Positions 16,881 through 25,476 of a stretch of DNA of 64,000 bases are shown in pieces. The position numbers were made by a program, and so were the translations under genes. Every line of letters begins with the position of its first letter. Position 1 is the stretch's first letter. Below the pieces are notes generated by a model. It was not told the origin of the DNA. It did not search any database and saw only the letters and a list, made by a program, of their open reading frames with translations. Source of the DNA: JAPPLB01 sp965208945 (GTDB lineage Bacteria > Acidobacteriota > Terriglobia > Bryobacterales > UBA6623); the NCBI GenBank assembly GCA_965208945.1, contig OZ242366.1, positions 5,146,001 to 5,210,000 of the forward strand, written 5' to 3'.

Positions 16881-18609
16881 CCACGTGGACCGTCACGATA
16901 TCCGAGTCGTGAAACTGCTGGTGGCGAACGGAGGACGCGATGTGGCGCAACAGCCGAAGCGAAACCTCCCGCTCCATCAGCACGTCGTCGGGCGTCTCCG
17001 TGAGCAGTCCGATGCGGTTCTCGAGGTTCTCCTCACCTGACGCGGCAATGAATTCGAGGACGGCGCCGCCGGCTTCCTTGTGCACGGTCAGCAGCAGCCG
17101 CCGGCGCTCCCGCTTCTCGCCGTTCTCATCCTGCCCGATCAGCGTCAGCAATGTCTCCTCTGCGGCGGCGTCGAGGCGGTCGACCATCTTGGCCCCCCAG
17201 CCGCTGCGGGACGCGAACGCGCCGAGAAACTCCCTGATCTTCGGCAGCACGGAAAGATCGAGCTCCGCTTCGATCCGGCTGCGGCGGGGCGCCGTCGCTT
17301 CCAGAAACAGGGTCATGAGAATGGCCACGATACCGCCGGCCGTTATCCCGTTCTTCAGAAGGCCGCCCGCGAGCTCCGAAAGAAGTCCGGGAAAAAGCAG
17401 GTCGTTCTGGCAGCCGACTCCGACCCAGAAAGCGACACCGGAAATCATTCCCTTGCGATGATCGATCCCGCCCTGCACGATTTCCGTCATGCCACGCACG
17501 AAGCTCATCGCCAGCACGACGGTCAAGTAGGCGACGATGACCGGACTGGGTATCGCCAGGATCAGGGCAATGACCTTGGGCAGGAAAGCCATCGCCATCA
17601 GCACGCCACCGGCGGCGATTCCGACGCGGCGCGCCGCAACCCCCGTCAACTCAATCGTCGGGACGCTGACCGCGATGGTCTGCGTCGGCACGATCGCCGT
17701 CAGGCCGGACAGCAGCTTGCCGATGCCGTCCGCGGTCACCGCACCCTCCACCGCCCGGTAGTCCACGGCACGCGGCCGGCGCCACGATACGCGCTGGATG
17801 ACGACCGCGCCAGTGATCGTCTGGATGGCGCCAATGAGAGCCACGAACACGAAGGCAGGAAGAAGCTCGACGAACGCCGGACCGAGGTCGAGCCCGATAC
17901 CCGGCCACTCGCCCTGCGGCAAACCGATCCACGGAGCCCGGACAACCAAGTCAAAGTCATAGAGGCCCAACGACCCGCCAAATACCGAACCTGCAACGAC
18001 CCCGACGAGGGGAGCCCACAAACGCAGCGTCGTCCCTGCCTTCAGGGAGATGCCGCTGATGACCAGAACCGTCGCTACCGCAGTGAGCGGCGTGGCCAGC
18101 GCCGTTTCGTGCGGCGCATCGGCCAAGCGACTGAACACGACCGGCAGCACGGTTGCGGGTACCAGCATGTTCACGGTGCCGACGATAGTCGGTGTCAAAA
18201 GCCGCCTGAACAGGGCGAGCCGCATCGAAATCACGATCGGGACGAGCGACGACGCGACGACCAGAGTGGCGAGCAACGCTGGGCCGCCCTCGGTAAGCGC
18301 GCTGACACAAACCCCGATATAGGCCCCGGCAGGACCCATAAAGAGCACGTAACCCGCTCCGACCCGGCCCAGACGAAGCGCTTGCAGCACCGTGCAGACG
18401 CCACTGACGGCGACCGCGCCGAACACAGCCCAGGAGAGGTACGCGTCGGTTCCGCCAGCAGCCCGGATGACGATCGTAGGGATAAGGATGATGCTGGTTA
18501 TGCCGAGAACCACGAGCTGCAGGCCGCAACCCAGAGTCACGCCCGCCGGAGGAGTCTCGTCAGGTTCGTAGCGAACGGTTGGAGCGCGCCGCTCGTGACC
18601 GTTGCTCAA
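16849..18609 (-). CDS. NCS2 (SLC23) xanthine/uracil permease-family transporter with a C-terminal soluble domain
   Basis: 586 aa. Residues about 20-440 are a NCS2 transporter, with LGCGLQLVVLGI at the first helix and a substrate region TQTIAVSVPTIELTGVAARR that resembles the family motif. Normal family members stop near 430-460 aa. Here about 140 further residues form a soluble tail that contains AAEETLLTLIG followed by an alternating strand region, resembling a GHKL/HATPase anti-sigma-type fold, although a clear G-box is not visible. The tail may sense nucleotide or regulate the permease. It overlaps the downstream SLC13 gene by 32 bp. Transporter call firm, tail identity tentative. Confidence 0.85.
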   Translation of the reverse strand: MSNGHERRAPTVRYEPDETPPAGVTLGCGLQLVVLGITSIILIPTIVIRAAGGTDAYLSWAVFGAVAVSGVCTVLQALRLGRVGAGYVLFMGPAGAYIGVCVSALTEGGPALLATLVVASSLVPIVISMRLALFRRLLTPTIVGTVNMLVPATVLPVVFSRLADAPHETALATPLTAVATVLVISGISLKAGTTLRLWAPLVGVVAGSVFGGSLGLYDFDLVVRAPWIGLPQGEWPGIGLDLGPAFVELLPAFVFVALIGAIQTITGAVVIQRVSWRRPRAVDYRAVEGAVTADGIGKLLSGLTAIVPTQTIAVSVPTIELTGVAARRVGIAAGGVLMAMAFLPKVIALILAIPSPVIVAYLTVVLAMSFVRGMTEIVQGGIDHRKGMISGVAFWVGVGCQNDLLFPGLLSELAGGLLKNGITAGGIVAILMTLFLEATAPRRSRIEAELDLSVLPKIREFLGAFASRSGWGAKMVDRLDAAAEETLLTLIGQDENGEKRERRRLLLTVHKEAGGAVLEFIAASGEENLENRIGLLTETPDDVLMEREVSLRLLRHIASSVRHQQFHDSDIVTVHVDVPETSHGSR

Positions 18610-18852
18610 GAGGCCCCCTCAGCTAGCCCGTGCACGCCTTGTTGATTCTCACGCCCGGAGATGTCCGGAATCCCCGGTGGAGTCATTCGTGTCCCGAGAA
18701 CGACCCGGCTGCCGCTCGCTCGCGGCCACGGGCGGCTTCCTGCATGTTGCCGCCACTACCGTCCACGCGAAGGAGGCGCACTCGCTCCGTGTCAGCAACG
18801 ATCCCTCGGAGACCCCCCGGGGACCCAACGTGCCGGGCGGTGCGCAATGCGC
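18610..18852. other. Intergenic stretch without recognised genes
   Basis: About 240 bp between the YciI gene and the NCS2 gene. No coding frame with believable composition, RNA or repeat copy is seen. It should contain the promoter of the minus-strand NCS2-SLC13 operon, but no clear -35/-10 pair was recognised. Confidence 0.4.
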
Positions 18853-19152
18853 TTAGCCAGGGCGTCCCGTCAACCAGTTCCATGGGCGGATGTGGGACTC
18901 GGCGAAAGTGCCCGCCTGAGCATAGGGACTGCCGGCGACGAACGCCTGTGCCGCCTCGAGCGAGGGGGCTTCGAGCACCAGGACCAAGCCGGTAACGGTC
19001 TCGCCACTCTCGCTGAGCGTCTGACCGCCATGATGAACGGTCACGTCAGGATGACGGGTGGAATCATGAAGGTAGGCGCCGAATGCGTCCGACAAACGCA
19101 TTCGTTCCTGTCCCATTTCTCCTTTGTGAGTCGCGAATACTATGAAATGCAT
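18853..19152 (-). CDS. YciI family protein
   Basis: 99 aa. A small ferredoxin-like-fold protein of the YCII-related family, with the usual MHFIVFATHK beginning, a central strand VTGLVLVLEAPSLEAAQAF and the late motif SPYAQAGTFAESHIRPW that holds the conserved His and Pro. Family members include dehydrochlorinase-like enzymes and proteins of unknown role. No operon partner is obvious. Function is not assigned. Confidence 0.85.
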   Translation of the reverse strand: MHFIVFATHKGEMGQERMRLSDAFGAYLHDSTRHPDVTVHHGGQTLSESGETVTGLVLVLEAPSLEAAQAFVAGSPYAQAGTFAESHIRPWNWLTGRPG

Positions 19153-19291
19153 GTGCCTCCTCAGATCGCCGTCATTCGCTCACCAGGCTCCTGGCGCGCC
19201 GCCAAGACTGGCTAGGTGGACGTTGTGTTACGTGCAAGGGCATTCTATCACTCATCAGACTCACAAAGACCGGGCCTCACAACTGAACTAC

Positions 19292-19335
19292 CATCGCCTG
19301 AAGGCGATGGGTTCGGCCGCCGACTGGAAGTCGGC
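19292..19335. repeat. Subterminal hairpins of the IS200/IS605 element
   Basis: Two adjacent short hairpins, CATCGCC-TGAA-GGCGATG and GCCGACT-GGA-AGTCGGC, downstream of tnpA. IS200/IS605 transposases recognise such single-stranded hairpins at the element ends. Confidence 0.6.
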
Positions 19336-19357
19336 TAAAGCGAGCCTCCGTTCCAGG

Positions 19358-19960
19358 CTACAGCGCTAGCCTGCATTTCTCACCACCCGACGACCGCCAG
19401 CCAGGACTTTGTTGCGCTTGCTTGCCGTGCTCAACGTACTGTTCAAGTACGCCTGCACGCGCCAAGCGGCCCGCGCCTCGTCCAGACAGCCCTCTCACCC
19501 ACTTCGCCTCGCCATGTGGTGAGAAATGCAGGCTAGCTGATGAAAAAATCCTCTCTTGGGTCTCGGCGCCTTGCAACTCTATGTATTGCGCATTTACCTC
19601 ATCGGTTACATTGCCGCTGCTCGCCACGAAGTATCCCCGCGCCCACAGGCGCCAGCCCCAAAACTCCTTACGCAACGCGCGAAAGTCTCGCAGCAGGCGA
19701 TGCGAGGACTTCCCCTTGATCGCCTGCATCACTCGGCTCGGCGCCATATGCGGCGGCGCGCTCAACAGCAAGTGCACGTGCTCCGCTCGTATGCGCCCCT
19801 TCAGAATCTCGATGTTGTTTGTCCGACAGACCTCCCGTATCAATTCTCGCAGCCGCCACGCCACATCCCCCCGCAGCACCGGCTTGCGGTACTTCGGAAT
19901 GAATACAAAATGGTAGTGCAGTGAGTACGTCGTAAGTGAGGTTTTGCGGTATCCTTTCAC
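19358..19960 (-). CDS. tnpA: IS200/IS605 family transposase TnpA, 3' end interrupted by a repeat
   Basis: 200 codons open, of which about 140 are TnpA-like. It is a Y1 HUH single-strand transposase: the metal-binding HUH motif is in EHVHLLLS, and a catalytic-Tyr candidate lies in the region ending NAQYIELQ. The usual length is 130-150 aa. After ERIFSSA the frame enters a family-A repeat (19370-19532), runs through it in frame and stops just beyond its far edge. The last ~58 residues are therefore repeat-encoded (SLHFSPHGEAKWVRG and so on). Whether the enzyme is still active is unclear because the catalytic core precedes the insertion. Confidence 0.88.
   Translation of the reverse strand: MKGYRKTSLTTYSLHYHFVFIPKYRKPVLRGDVAWRLRELIREVCRTNNIEILKGRIRAEHVHLLLSAPPHMAPSRVMQAIKGKSSHRLLRDFRALRKEFWGWRLWARGYFVASSGNVTDEVNAQYIELQGAETQERIFSSASLHFSPHGEAKWVRGLSGRGAGRLARAGVLEQYVEHGKQAQQSPGWRSSGGEKCRLAL
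19370..19532 (+). repeat. Family-A hairpin repeat inside IS200/IS605 tnpA
   Basis: Bounded by CTAG on both sides (CTAG-CCTGC and GCAGG-CTAG). It lies within the open frame of tnpA and is translated in frame as a repeat-encoded tail. Confidence 0.82.
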
Positions 19961-20039
19961 CTCGCCATCCTACCGCAAGCCTCCTGAAGGCTTTGCCTTA
20001 AGGCGAGGGGGTTCACCCATCCCGATGGGGACACTAAAC

Positions 20040-21302
20040 ATGGCGGAAGAGGAGCGCCGGTTTCGGCGGGCTCAGTGGCGCATTTTGTGCGCCACCATGC
20101 TCTGCTACTTTTTCTATTACACCGGCCGGCAGACCTTCGGTTTCGCCATTCCGGGCATCGAGCAGGAGTTGGGAATCGGCAAAGCAGGCCTGGGGTGGGT
20201 CAGCAGCGCCATGTTGTGGAGCTATGCCGTCGGGCAGGCCATCAACGGCAACCTGGGCGATCGTTTCGGCGGTCGCCGGATGATGAGCCTGGGGGCGCTG
20301 CTTTCCTGTATGTTCAATTGGGGGGTCAGCTTCGCCGGCGGCTTGGTGGGTTTGTTGGTTCCCTGGGCCATCAACGGTTATGCGCAATCCATGGGTTGGG
20401 CCCCGGGAAGTCGGGTACTGTCCAATTGGTGGAGCCGCCGAGAGCGAGGGAAGGTCTACGGTCTTTACGTGGGCGCAGCCGGTCTGTCCTCCGTTCTGGC
20501 ATTCACCACCTCCAATCTCATTCTGGCCCTGGATTTGAATTGGCGTTGGATCTTTCGTCTCCCGGTGCTGCTGCTTCTGCTGGGTGGAGCGGTCTATTAC
20601 CGGGTGGCTCGGGACCGTCCAGAGGAACTCGGTTTCTCCGGGTCGAATCACCTGGAAGACAATCGGGATGAATGCCGGCCCGCGCCTGCGGGAAAGGAAG
20701 ATAACGAGGAGACCACCTGGCATCGCTACCGGCAGGTGTTTTCCAATTGGCGTTTCATGATCGCCAGCCTGGCCATCGGTTTCCAGAGCCTGGCCCGCTA
20801 CGGCCTGTTGACCTGGGTGCCGGTCCACTTCCTGGCGACCGGGTGGCGAGGATTTGCAGGGCGGACCTGGATCACCCTGGCGCTTCCGGCAGGCATGGCC
20901 CTGGGGGCGGTAAGCAGCGGCTGGTTGTCCGACCGGGTCTTTCATTCCAATCGATCGAGGGTTATTTTCCTGTTCATGGCGGCTGCCTCGCTGGCCTGTT
21001 CCGCCATGTACCTGTTGCCGTACCATTTCTTCTGGTCCATGGTGTTGCTGGCCCTTTGCGGGTTCTTCACGTACGGCCCCCAGTCGGCGTTCTGGGCCCT
21101 GTGTCCCGATCTGCTGGGAACCCGCTACGCCGGCACGGGAACGGGAGTCATGAACATGCATGCCTATCTGCTGGCGGGACTGGGAGAGCCCTTCATCGGC
21201 TGGATGATCCAGCGAAGCGCCGATAACACCAGCCTGGTGTTCCCGCTGGTGGCCGGCGCCTGCCTGTTCAGCGGGTCGATTGCACTGTTTGTCCGACGTT
21301 AG
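20040..21302 (+). CDS. MFS transporter, organophosphate:phosphate antiporter (GlpT/UhpT)-like
   Basis: 420 aa, twelve membrane segments. The opening CYFFYYTGRQTFGFAIPGIE and the following GDRFGGRRMMSLGALLSC loop resemble the OPA group (glycerol-3-phosphate and hexose-phosphate transporters). As first gene of a phosphonate operon it probably imports a phosphonate, perhaps phosphonoacetate or 2-hydroxyethylphosphonate (inference). ATG 20040 is preferred because GGGG lies nine bases upstream; ATG 20025 is an alternative. The start lies directly beside the IS200/IS605 boundary, so the promoter or leader may come from the insertion sequence. Confidence 0.85.
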   Translation: MAEEERRFRRAQWRILCATMLCYFFYYTGRQTFGFAIPGIEQELGIGKAGLGWVSSAMLWSYAVGQAINGNLGDRFGGRRMMSLGALLSCMFNWGVSFAGGLVGLLVPWAINGYAQSMGWAPGSRVLSNWWSRRERGKVYGLYVGAAGLSSVLAFTTSNLILALDLNWRWIFRLPVLLLLLGGAVYYRVARDRPEELGFSGSNHLEDNRDECRPAPAGKEDNEETTWHRYRQVFSNWRFMIASLAIGFQSLARYGLLTWVPVHFLATGWRGFAGRTWITLALPAGMALGAVSSGWLSDRVFHSNRSRVIFLFMAAASLACSAMYLLPYHFFWSMVLLALCGFFTYGPQSAFWALCPDLLGTRYAGTGTGVMNMHAYLLAGLGEPFIGWMIQRSADNTSLVFPLVAGACLFSGSIALFVRR

Positions 21303-21320
21303 TCACCAATTCTCTTGACC

Positions 21321-22559
21321 ATGAATGCAAACTTCTCCACCTTGCCCTTCTCCGTAAACGGTCGCCGATACGAGCCGCCGGCCAAGCCGGTAGTCGCGAT
21401 CTGCATGGACGGCTGCGAGGACGACTACCTGAAAGTGGCGATCGCCCGGGGCCGCATGCCCCATCTGGCCCGAATGGCCGCGGACGGCTACCGGGGGCTG
21501 GTCCGGGCAGCTCTGCCCACCTACACCAACGTCAACAACGCCTGCATCGTCTCCGGTGCGCCCCCTTCCGTCACCGGCATTTCCGGCAACTTCTTTCTGG
21601 ATCCGGGGAGCGGCGCGGAGGTCATGATGAACTCGGCCCGCTACCTGCGGTGCGACACCATACTGGCTGCCGCTGCCCGGTCGGGAAGGAAAGTGGCCAT
21701 GGTGACAGCCAAGGAAAAGCTGCGCGACCTGTTGACCCGCGGACTACAGGGAATCGCTTTTTCGTCGGAGCGGGCCGCTGAGCAGATCCGGGACCTTCCG
21801 GGCCTGGAGGATCTGGAGGAGACTGTCCGGGAAGGCAGTCCCGACATCTACAGCGCCGAGGCCAGCCTGTTCGTATTGCGCGCCGGCGTGGCTCTGTTGG
21901 AGAGCCGCCAATCGGACTTCCTCTATCTGTCGCTGACCGATTACGTGCAGCATCGCCATGCACCGTCGGCTCCCGAGGCGCTGGACTTTTACGAAGCCAT
22001 TGACCATCAGTTGGGCCGCATGCTGGAGTTGGGCGCCGCTGTCGGAGCCACGGCCGATCACGGAATGAATGCCAAGACCAGGGCCGACGGCCGGCCCAAT
22101 GTGATCTACCTGGAGAGTGAACTCAGGGAGCAATTTGGCGGGGGTGTGACGGTGATCTGTCCCATCACCGATCCCTACGTGGTACACCATGGGGCTCTGG
22201 GGTCGGCAGTGACGATTCACCTGGCTGAAGGAGTATCCGAGACGGACGTGGTCCAATGGCTGTCTCGACGCCAGGGCGTGACCGAGGTGTGTCGGCGACC
22301 CGAGGCAGCCACACGCCTGGAGCTCCCGCCGGACCGCATTGGGGATCTGATGGTGTTTTCGGATCGGGATGTCGTGATGGGCCGCACGCCGGAGCATCAC
22401 GACCTGAGCCCCCTGAAGGGCGACTTGAGGTCCCACGGCGGCCGCTTCGAGGAAACCGTGCCCCTGCTGCTTTCCGAGCCTGGTACGCGGGCGGGAGTCG
22501 CCAGGGACCCGAGAAATTTCGACCTGTTCGCCTATCTTTGCGAAGGAGGTTCCCGATGA
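21321..22559 (+). CDS. phnA: Phosphonoacetate hydrolase
   Basis: 412 aa member of the alkaline phosphatase superfamily. It cleaves the C-P bond of phosphonoacetate to acetate and phosphate with two zinc ions. Expected ligands are seen: Asp in CMDGCEDD, the nucleophilic Thr in LPTYTNVNN, Asp and His in LTDYVQHRH, Asp-His in ATADHGMN, and His in LRSHGGRFEE. The ATG at 21321 is used; a TTG six bases earlier is in frame. The gene lies 18 bp after the transporter and overlaps the next gene by 4 bp (ATGA). Confidence 0.93.
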   Translation: MNANFSTLPFSVNGRRYEPPAKPVVAICMDGCEDDYLKVAIARGRMPHLARMAADGYRGLVRAALPTYTNVNNACIVSGAPPSVTGISGNFFLDPGSGAEVMMNSARYLRCDTILAAAARSGRKVAMVTAKEKLRDLLTRGLQGIAFSSERAAEQIRDLPGLEDLEETVREGSPDIYSAEASLFVLRAGVALLESRQSDFLYLSLTDYVQHRHAPSAPEALDFYEAIDHQLGRMLELGAAVGATADHGMNAKTRADGRPNVIYLESELREQFGGGVTVICPITDPYVVHHGALGSAVTIHLAEGVSETDVVQWLSRRQGVTEVCRRPEAATRLELPPDRIGDLMVFSDRDVVMGRTPEHHDLSPLKGDLRSHGGRFEETVPLLLSEPGTRAGVARDPRNFDLFAYLCEGGSR

Positions 22560-23998
22560 CGCTCAGCCGGTCCCGCGAGGGAACTCTGGAGCTACCCGGC
22601 TATCTGGCCGGTCAGCCACTGCGGACCGACGGTAGCATGGAGGTTTTCAATCCCTATTCGGGCGAGTTGGTGGGTACTGTCGCCACGGCCGGGCGGGAAC
22701 ATCTCGACCGGGCCTGCGAGGAAGCGCTGGCCTGGAAAGGATCTCTGACCCGCTACCAGCGCCATGAAATCCTGTTGAACACCCGTTCCGCCCTGCAGCA
22801 GCGGGCCGAGGAGTTCGCCCTGCTGGTGACTCGAGAGTCCGGACTGTGCCTGCGAGACACCACCTACGAGGTGGGACGGGCGCTGGACGTGCTGCAGTGC
22901 GCCGCGGTCGAGGCTCTCAAGGACGAAGGCCAGGTGTTTTCAGGAGATGTCTCGACGCACGGCAAGGCGCGGAAGATTTTCACCCTGCGCGAGCCGGTTC
23001 CCCTGGTGGGGGCTATCGCGCCTTTCAACCATCCGCTGAACCAGGTGGTGCACAAGGTCGCTCCCGCTGTGGCCGTGGGGGCGCCCCTGATTCTGAAGCC
23101 GTCGGAGAAGACGCCGCTGGCTGGCATTCGATTTGCGGAATTGCTCTATCAGGCCGGGCTTCCCGGGCCCATGCTGAGTGTGTTGCTGGGTTCCGTGGAG
23201 GAATTTGCCGAGCCTCTGGTCAGGCATGACCGCATCGAGGCGGTCAGCTTTACCGGGAGTGGAGCGGTCGGCCGCCGCCTAGCTGTCATCGCCGGCTACA
23301 AGAAGTTGTGCCTGGAGCTCGGAGGCAACTCGCCGCTGTTGATCCTTGAGGACGCAGATCTCGAGATGGCTGCCGGCCTGGCGGCCGAGGGGTGCTATCG
23401 CAATTCCGGTCAACGCTGTACCGCCGTCAAGCGGTTGCTGGTACACGAGAGGGTGGTGGAGCCCTTCACCCGGTTGTTCCTGGACAAAACCGGGGAGTAC
23501 ACTGCCGGGGATCCCGCGCAGTGGGAAACCCGTGTCGGGACCGTGATCGACGAGACTGCCGCGGCCGGGCTCGAGCGACGGGTGGAGGAGGCGGTAGCGG
23601 CAGGCGCCAGAATTCTCCGCGGCGGGCGGCGAAAAGGGGCTCTCTTGGAACCCACGGTGGTGGCAGACGTCCCCAGAACCTGTGAGATGGTGGTCAAGGA
23701 GTCCTTCGGGCCGCTGGCGCCCATCCTGGCCATCCGCGATCTGGAGGACGGGATAGCCCTGGCCAACGCCACCGCATACGGGCTTTCCGCCGGAGTGGTG
23801 ACCCGGAATATCCAAGCGGCCATTGAGGCGGTCAAGGGAATCCGCACCGGGACCGTCAACATCAACCAGGTTCCGGGCTACCGTATCGAGTCCACCCCCT
23901 TCGGCGGCGTCAAGGATTCAGGGCTGGGGATCAAGGAAGGCGTCATCGAGGCCATGAAGTTCATGTCCACGGTCAAAACCTTCTCACTGCCCTGGTAG
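22556..23998 (+). CDS. phnY: Phosphonoacetaldehyde dehydrogenase (aldehyde dehydrogenase family)
   Basis: 480 aa NAD(P)-dependent aldehyde dehydrogenase. In this operon it should oxidise phosphonoacetaldehyde to phosphonoacetate, feeding the hydrolase upstream. The catalytic Cys is in GNSGQRCTAVKR and the general base Glu in LCLELGGNSP; the cofactor region includes FTGSGAVGRR. The start at 22556 has a strong GGAGG and overlaps the phnA stop. An open extension upstream in this frame is inside phnA and is not used. Assignment to phosphonoacetaldehyde rests on context together with similarity to the PhnY family. Confidence 0.9.
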   Translation: MTLSRSREGTLELPGYLAGQPLRTDGSMEVFNPYSGELVGTVATAGREHLDRACEEALAWKGSLTRYQRHEILLNTRSALQQRAEEFALLVTRESGLCLRDTTYEVGRALDVLQCAAVEALKDEGQVFSGDVSTHGKARKIFTLREPVPLVGAIAPFNHPLNQVVHKVAPAVAVGAPLILKPSEKTPLAGIRFAELLYQAGLPGPMLSVLLGSVEEFAEPLVRHDRIEAVSFTGSGAVGRRLAVIAGYKKLCLELGGNSPLLILEDADLEMAAGLAAEGCYRNSGQRCTAVKRLLVHERVVEPFTRLFLDKTGEYTAGDPAQWETRVGTVIDETAAAGLERRVEEAVAAGARILRGGRRKGALLEPTVVADVPRTCEMVVKESFGPLAPILAIRDLEDGIALANATAYGLSAGVVTRNIQAAIEAVKGIRTGTVNINQVPGYRIESTPFGGVKDSGLGIKEGVIEAMKFMSTVKTFSLPW

Positions 23999-24014
23999 TC
24001 GTAGAGAGGCGAAG

Positions 24015-25103
24015 ATGGAAAAGGCGCGCGCGGCAGTCTTTGACGGACCGGGAGAGCCCCTCCGGCTGGAGAGCTTTCCACTGCCTCGGCCGGGATCTTC
24101 GCAACTGCTGGTCCGGGTGCGCTGCAGCTCGATCTGCGGCAGCGACCTGCACACCTATCAGGGCCGCCGCCAGACCCCCACGCCCACCATTCTGGGCCAC
24201 GAAATCCTGGGTGAAGTCATCGAAACGGGCCCGGGGCCGCCGGTGCGAACTCTGGCCGGCGAGGCGGTGGGAGTGGGCGATCGCATCTCCTGGTCGATCG
24301 CGGCCAGTTGCGGGCAGTGTTTCTTCTGCCGGCGTTCCCTTTCACAGAAGTGCGAACGGCTATTCAAGTACGGACACGAGCACCTTCGGCCTGAACACCT
24401 CTTCAACGGGGGACTGGCGGAGGTATGCCATTTGATTGCCGGCACCCCGGTGGTTTCGGTTCCGGAGGGTCTTCCCGACGAGGTGGCTTGCCCGGCCAAC
24501 TGCGCCACGGCCACGGTCATGGCTGCCATGCGGGCCGGCGGAGGCTGCCGGGGCGAGATCGTGCTCATCCAGGGCGCCGGCATGCTGGGTCTGACCGCCT
24601 GCGCCCTGGCCCGATCCCGAGGCGCCAGTCAAATTATTGTCTGTGATATCGACGAAACCAGATTGAAGCAGGCCGAACGCTTTGGCGCCAGCCACTGCGT
24701 AGCGGTCGGAGAAGGCCCCGAAATGCTGGTCCGAACGGTAATGGAGATCAGCCGGGGACGCGGGGTGGACCTGGCACTGGAACTGTCGGGGGCTGCCAGC
24801 GCCATGGCGGCGGCCGTGCCTCTACTGAGGACCGGCGGGCGTTATGTGCTGGTCGGGGCCGTGTTTCCCAGCAGTCCTCTTTCCCTGGATCCGGAACGGG
24901 TGGTGCGCGGATGGCTGCAGATCCGGGGCGTTCACAACTACGCTCCGGAAGACCTGTCGGCCGCGGTAGCCTTTCTCAAGCAGCACCACACCCGATTTCC
25001 CTTTTCCGAGCTTCTCACCCGGACATACCCGCTTACCGAGGTCAGCCAGGCCTTTCAGTACGCCGTGGCCAGTCGCGCCCTCCGAGTCGGCATTCGGCCC
25101 TGA
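24015..25103 (+). CDS. Zinc-dependent alcohol dehydrogenase, phosphonate-catabolism associated (HpnZ/TIGR03366-like)
   Basis: 362 aa medium-chain dehydrogenase. The catalytic zinc site is in SICGSDLH and GHE, and the structural zinc site is the four-Cys stretch CGQCFFCRRSLSQKC. The Rossmann motif is GAGMLGLTA. The protein resembles a subfamily found in phosphonate catabolic operons (TIGR03366). It lies 16 bp after phnY. A sensible role is oxidation of a hydroxy-alkylphosphonate, such as 2-hydroxyethylphosphonate, to phosphonoacetaldehyde; this is inference. A family-A repeat begins about 11 bp after the stop. Confidence 0.85.
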   Translation: MEKARAAVFDGPGEPLRLESFPLPRPGSSQLLVRVRCSSICGSDLHTYQGRRQTPTPTILGHEILGEVIETGPGPPVRTLAGEAVGVGDRISWSIAASCGQCFFCRRSLSQKCERLFKYGHEHLRPEHLFNGGLAEVCHLIAGTPVVSVPEGLPDEVACPANCATATVMAAMRAGGGCRGEIVLIQGAGMLGLTACALARSRGASQIIVCDIDETRLKQAERFGASHCVAVGEGPEMLVRTVMEISRGRGVDLALELSGAASAMAAAVPLLRTGGRYVLVGAVFPSSPLSLDPERVVRGWLQIRGVHNYAPEDLSAAVAFLKQHHTRFPFSELLTRTYPLTEVSQAFQYAVASRALRVGIRP

Positions 25104-25114
25104 AAGGTTCCTAC

Positions 25115-25384
25115 CCTGCCTTTCTCACCACCCGACGGTCGAAGCACGCGAAAAAAGGCCGTGATTCGTGATTCGTGTCTCGTGATTCGTGAAAACCATG
25201 AGAGGGGGCTTGGTTCGCTCCAGAAGAAATGTCTGACGGCCGGTGAGCCGGAAAGGCCGTGTTCGATGACCCGAGAGGAGAAGGAGGCGATTTGACAAGT
25301 ACGCCTGCGCGCGCCAAGCGGCTCGCGCTTCGTCCTGACAGCCCTCTCACGCACTTCGCCTCGCCATGTGGTGATAAAAGCAGG
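25115..25384 (+). repeat. Family-A repeat with a nested family-B copy
   Basis: The left end of A (25115-25150) and right part (about 25296-25384) are separated by a family-B unit (about 25153-25262) and a short stretch. The B unit replaces the left-central part of A. It fills the gap between the alcohol dehydrogenase and the sulfatase. Confidence 0.75.
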
Positions 25385-25476
25385 TTAGGGCCGAAGGAGG
25401 CCGTAGCGGCGGCAACTTTGGCGCGGTCCCCCAAGCCTGCTGGTAGAATACCTGCCGACAGGAGCTTGGACCATCC

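Larger units (their letters stand above)
19292..20035 (-). mobile_element. IS200/IS605-type insertion sequence (single tnpA)
   Basis: A tnpA gene flanked by the subterminal hairpins expected for this family. Beyond the 3' end of tnpA is a perfect 7-bp stem (CATCGCC/GGCGATG) at 19292-19309 and another (GCCGACT/AGTCGGC) at 19319-19335. Beyond the 5' end are AAGCCT/AGGCTT and the palindrome GCCTTAAGGC around 19975-20005. Exact ends were not determined. The element carries a family-A repeat near the 3' end of tnpA, and it lies directly before the phosphonate operon. Confidence 0.72.

Noticed and set aside
15312..18645. Two long plus-strand frames over 15312-16631 and 17080-18645
   Set aside because: Arg/Gln/His-rich antisense shadows of membrane transporter genes.
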